DNA from: Promicromonosporaceae bacterium
GTDB taxonomy: Bacteria > Actinomycetota > Actinomycetes > Actinomycetales > Cellulomonadaceae
Length of the DNA: 7,519 bases
Assembly: GCA_009782865.1 (NCBI GenBank)
Contig: WRIF01000067.1
Location: forward strand, 1 to 7,519
Direction: 5' to 3'
In this document: positions 6,563 through 7,519 of the stretch, one piece after another
How positions within the stretch are numbered: position 1 is the first letter of the stretch
Layout: every line of letters starts with the position of its first letter
Translations under genes and position numbers: made by a program
The notes under the pieces: generated by a model
Seen by the model: only the letters and a program-made list of their open reading frames with translations
Told to the model about the DNA's origin: nothing
Database searches by the model: none

Positions 6563-6625
6563 GTCAGGGACCCTGAGTCAATGTGCACCGGATCAAGGTG
6601 CCCTGAATCAAGATGCCCTGCGCCT
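6537..6625. repeat. Degenerate 15-base tandem repeat spanning the end of the kinase gene
   Basis: Units at 6537-6551, 6552-6566, 6567-6580 (14 bases), 6581-6595, 6596-6610 and a decayed 6611-6625 approximate AGGTGCCCTGARTCA. The kinase stop TGA (6560-6562) is the CCCTGA of the second unit, so the repeat supplies both the kinase's last codons and its stop. Within it, TCAGGG-A-CCCTGA (6564-6576) is a palindrome directly after the stop and may act as a weak terminator. Confidence 0.7.
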
Positions 6626-6692
6626 GGGCGCGGCCGTGCGCCTAGCGGTTCGCAACAGGGCGCGGCTGGCGGTGTGTGGCGGCGCCGGTCTG

Positions 6693-6720
6693 TCGTCGCT
6701 GGCCCATCGTCGCTGGCCCG
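6693..6720. repeat. 14-base direct tandem duplication
   Basis: TCGTCGCTGGCCCA (6693-6706) is followed immediately by TCGTCGCTGGCCCG (6707-6720), and TCGTCG begins again at 6721. One mismatch separates the two copies. It looks like a slippage product. No function is evident, though it lies about 80 bases upstream of the PhoH start. Confidence 0.75.
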
Positions 6721-6785
6721 TCGTCGTGCTCGACCGTTGCGCGCCAACACGCCCGCAACTCCGCCCGTCTGTCTGGTCGCGGGCG

Positions 6786-6791
6786 TAGCGT
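6786..6791 (+). promoter_or_regulatory. Candidate -10 element for a leaderless phoH transcript
   Basis: TAGCGT fits TANNNT and ends six bases before the ATG at 6798, the spacing expected if transcription starts at the start codon itself. No Shine-Dalgarno sequence is visible before that ATG, and no good -35 is seen. Leaderless messages are common in actinobacteria. Confidence 0.45.
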
Positions 6792-6797
6792 GGCCTC

Positions 6798-7519
6798 ATG
6801 ATGCCGACGAAGCCAGAACGCCTGACCTATGTCCTTGACACTTCGGTGGTGTTGTCTGACCCGAAGGCCTTTCTCCGGTTTGACGAGCACGATGTGGTGC
6901 TCCCCGTGGTGGTCATCACCGAGCTGGAGGCCAAGCGTCACCATCCCGAACTCGGCTATTTTGCCCGCGCCGCCCTGCGCCTCCTCGACGACCTGCGCCT
7001 GGTTCACGGCCGCCTGGACCGCCCCATCCCTAAGGGGGAGCATGGCGGCACGCTGCGCGTGGAGATCAACCAGATAGACCAGGCCGTGCTGCCTGCCGGC
7101 TTTCGCGACGGTTCCAACGACGCCAAGATCTTGGCGGTGGCCGCCAACCTCGCCCAGAACGGCCTGCATGTGGTGGTGATCTCCAAGGACCTGCCGCTGC
7201 GCATCAAGGCCTCGTCGGTGGGGCTGGACGCGCAGGAGTACCGCGCCGAGCAGGCGTTTGAGACCGGTTGGACGGGCATGACGGCGCTCTACCTCTCCGA
7301 TGAGCAGATGTCTGCCCTGTGGTCGGACAACGAGATTCCGTTGGCCACCCTGGATGAGGCCGTGCTTGTCGAGGCGGGGCCGCTGGCGGTCAACACCGGG
7401 GTGATCATCACCTCGCCGCGCGGTTCGGCGCTGGGCCGGGTGGTGGGGGGAGAGCGCCTGCGCCTGGTGCGGGGGGATCAGGACGTGTTTGGGGTGCATG
7501 GCCGCTCGGCCGAGCAGCG
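6798..7519 (+). CDS. phoH2: PhoH family protein with N-terminal PIN domain (PhoH2 type), N-terminal part
   Basis: The frame is open from ATG 6798 to the right edge (240 codons). Residues about 9-150 form a PIN ribonuclease domain with the four acidic metal-binding positions present: Asp14 in VLDTSVV, Glu42 in [11 protein letters not shown], Asp108 in GSNDAKILA and Asp131 in [10 protein letters not shown] linker region rich in beta strands follows ([11 protein letters not shown] near 209-219). The window ends in [10 protein letters not shown], the stretch that in this family leads into the PhoH P-loop ATPase domain, which is therefore expected just outside. PIN-PhoH proteins of actinobacteria are reported as ATP-dependent RNA helicase/ribonucleases and occur alone or with a short upstream antitoxin-like gene (phoAT). 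No such gene is seen in the 235 bases upstream, so here it appears to stand alone. The start has two adjacent ATG codons and no ribosome-binding site. Confidence 0.94.
   Translation, partial: MMPTKPERLTYVLDTSVVLSDPKAFLRFDEHDVVLPVVVITELEAKRHHPELGYFARAALRLLDDLRLVHGRLDRPIPKGEHGGTLRVEINQIDQAVLPAGFRDGSNDAKILAVAANLAQNGLHVVVISKDLPLRIKASSVGLDAQEYRAEQAFETGWTGMTALYLSDEQMSALWSDNEIPLATLDEAVLVEAGPLAVNTGVIITSPRGSALGRVVGGERLRLVRGDQDVFGVHGRSAEQ

Larger units (their letters stand above)
6563..6797. other. Intergenic region between kinase and PhoH gene
   Basis: This 235-base stretch has no convincing gene on either strand. It holds most of the 15-base repeat, a pair of mutually exclusive short GC hairpins (GCGCC-TG-GGCGC at 6620-6631 and GGCGC-GGCCGT-GCGCC at 6627-6642), a 14-base tandem duplication, and a promoter-like element next to the PhoH start. 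The hairpins could end the kinase transcript, but they have no T-run. Confidence 0.5.

Noticed and set aside
6537..6625. Minus-strand reading of the 15-base repeat gives five-residue units such as GHLDS, GHLDP and VHIDS, resembling pentapeptide repeats
   Set aside because: Any 15-base DNA repeat yields five-residue periodicity. The host frame is an antisense shadow of the kinase, there are too few units, and the A(D/N)LXX consensus is not met.
5561..6750. Two long minus-strand frames (5561-6409 and 5941-6750) opposite the kinase gene
   Set aside because: They oppose well-conserved kinase boxes (His184 box, N-box, G2 box) and show no domain of their own.
6642..7499. A 285-codon minus-strand open frame opposite the PhoH gene
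   Set aside because: The plus frame carries the full set of PIN acidic residues and family motifs. The minus product is His/Arg/Gln-rich with no recognisable motif.
1..7519. CRISPR arrays, transposases, phage genes, tRNA or rRNA genes
   Set aside because: No regularly spaced repeats, transposase motifs, integrase motifs or RNA gene signatures were seen. The only repeats are the short 14- and 15-base tandem units.

Overview
The window comes from a high-GC Gram-positive bacterium, most likely an actinomycete. The base composition is strongly GC-rich, third codon positions are G/C-rich, several starts look leaderless or GTG, and the gene families (FadD15-type acyl-CoA ligase, PIN-PhoH protein, peptidoglycan-binding efflux adaptor) are typical of Actinomycetota. 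The exact genus cannot be read from this sequence.

Layout. Positions 1-768 (minus strand) hold the N-terminal 256 residues of a long-chain fatty-acid CoA ligase that runs off the left edge. A 103-base gap with a perfect hairpin separates it from a four-gene minus-strand operon, transcribed right to left from about 4605 to 872. The operon encodes a lipoprotein of unknown function, a membrane-anchored adaptor with a peptidoglycan-binding domain, a MacB/LolD-type ABC ATPase, and a MacB/FtsX-type permease. Divergently, on the plus strand from 4692 to 6562, lie an OmpR-class response regulator and its sensor histidine kinase. After a 235-base gap carrying short tandem repeats, the N-terminal 240 codons of a PIN-PhoH protein (PhoH2 type) run off the right edge.

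How the genes work together. The six central genes form one module: a two-component system divergently transcribed from a lipoprotein-adaptor-ABC exporter. All genes within each arm overlap by 4 or 8 bases, so each arm is probably translated as a coupled unit. The short region between the arms (4606-4691) has a 16-base palindrome and a second, related half copy 34 bases away, which are good candidates for the regulator's operator. The likely model is that the kinase senses an envelope-active compound or stress and the regulator induces the exporter. The adaptor and lipoprotein would work outside the membrane, in the cell-wall space, in place of the periplasmic adaptor and outer-membrane channel of Gram-negative MacAB-TolC. 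The substrate is unknown.

The least-explained items are the lipoprotein, which has an internally duplicated motif; the operator array; a hairpin that presents the lipoprotein ribosome-binding site in its loop; and a degenerate 15-base tandem repeat that starts inside the end of the kinase gene. No RNA genes, CRISPR arrays, insertion sequences or attachment sites were seen.
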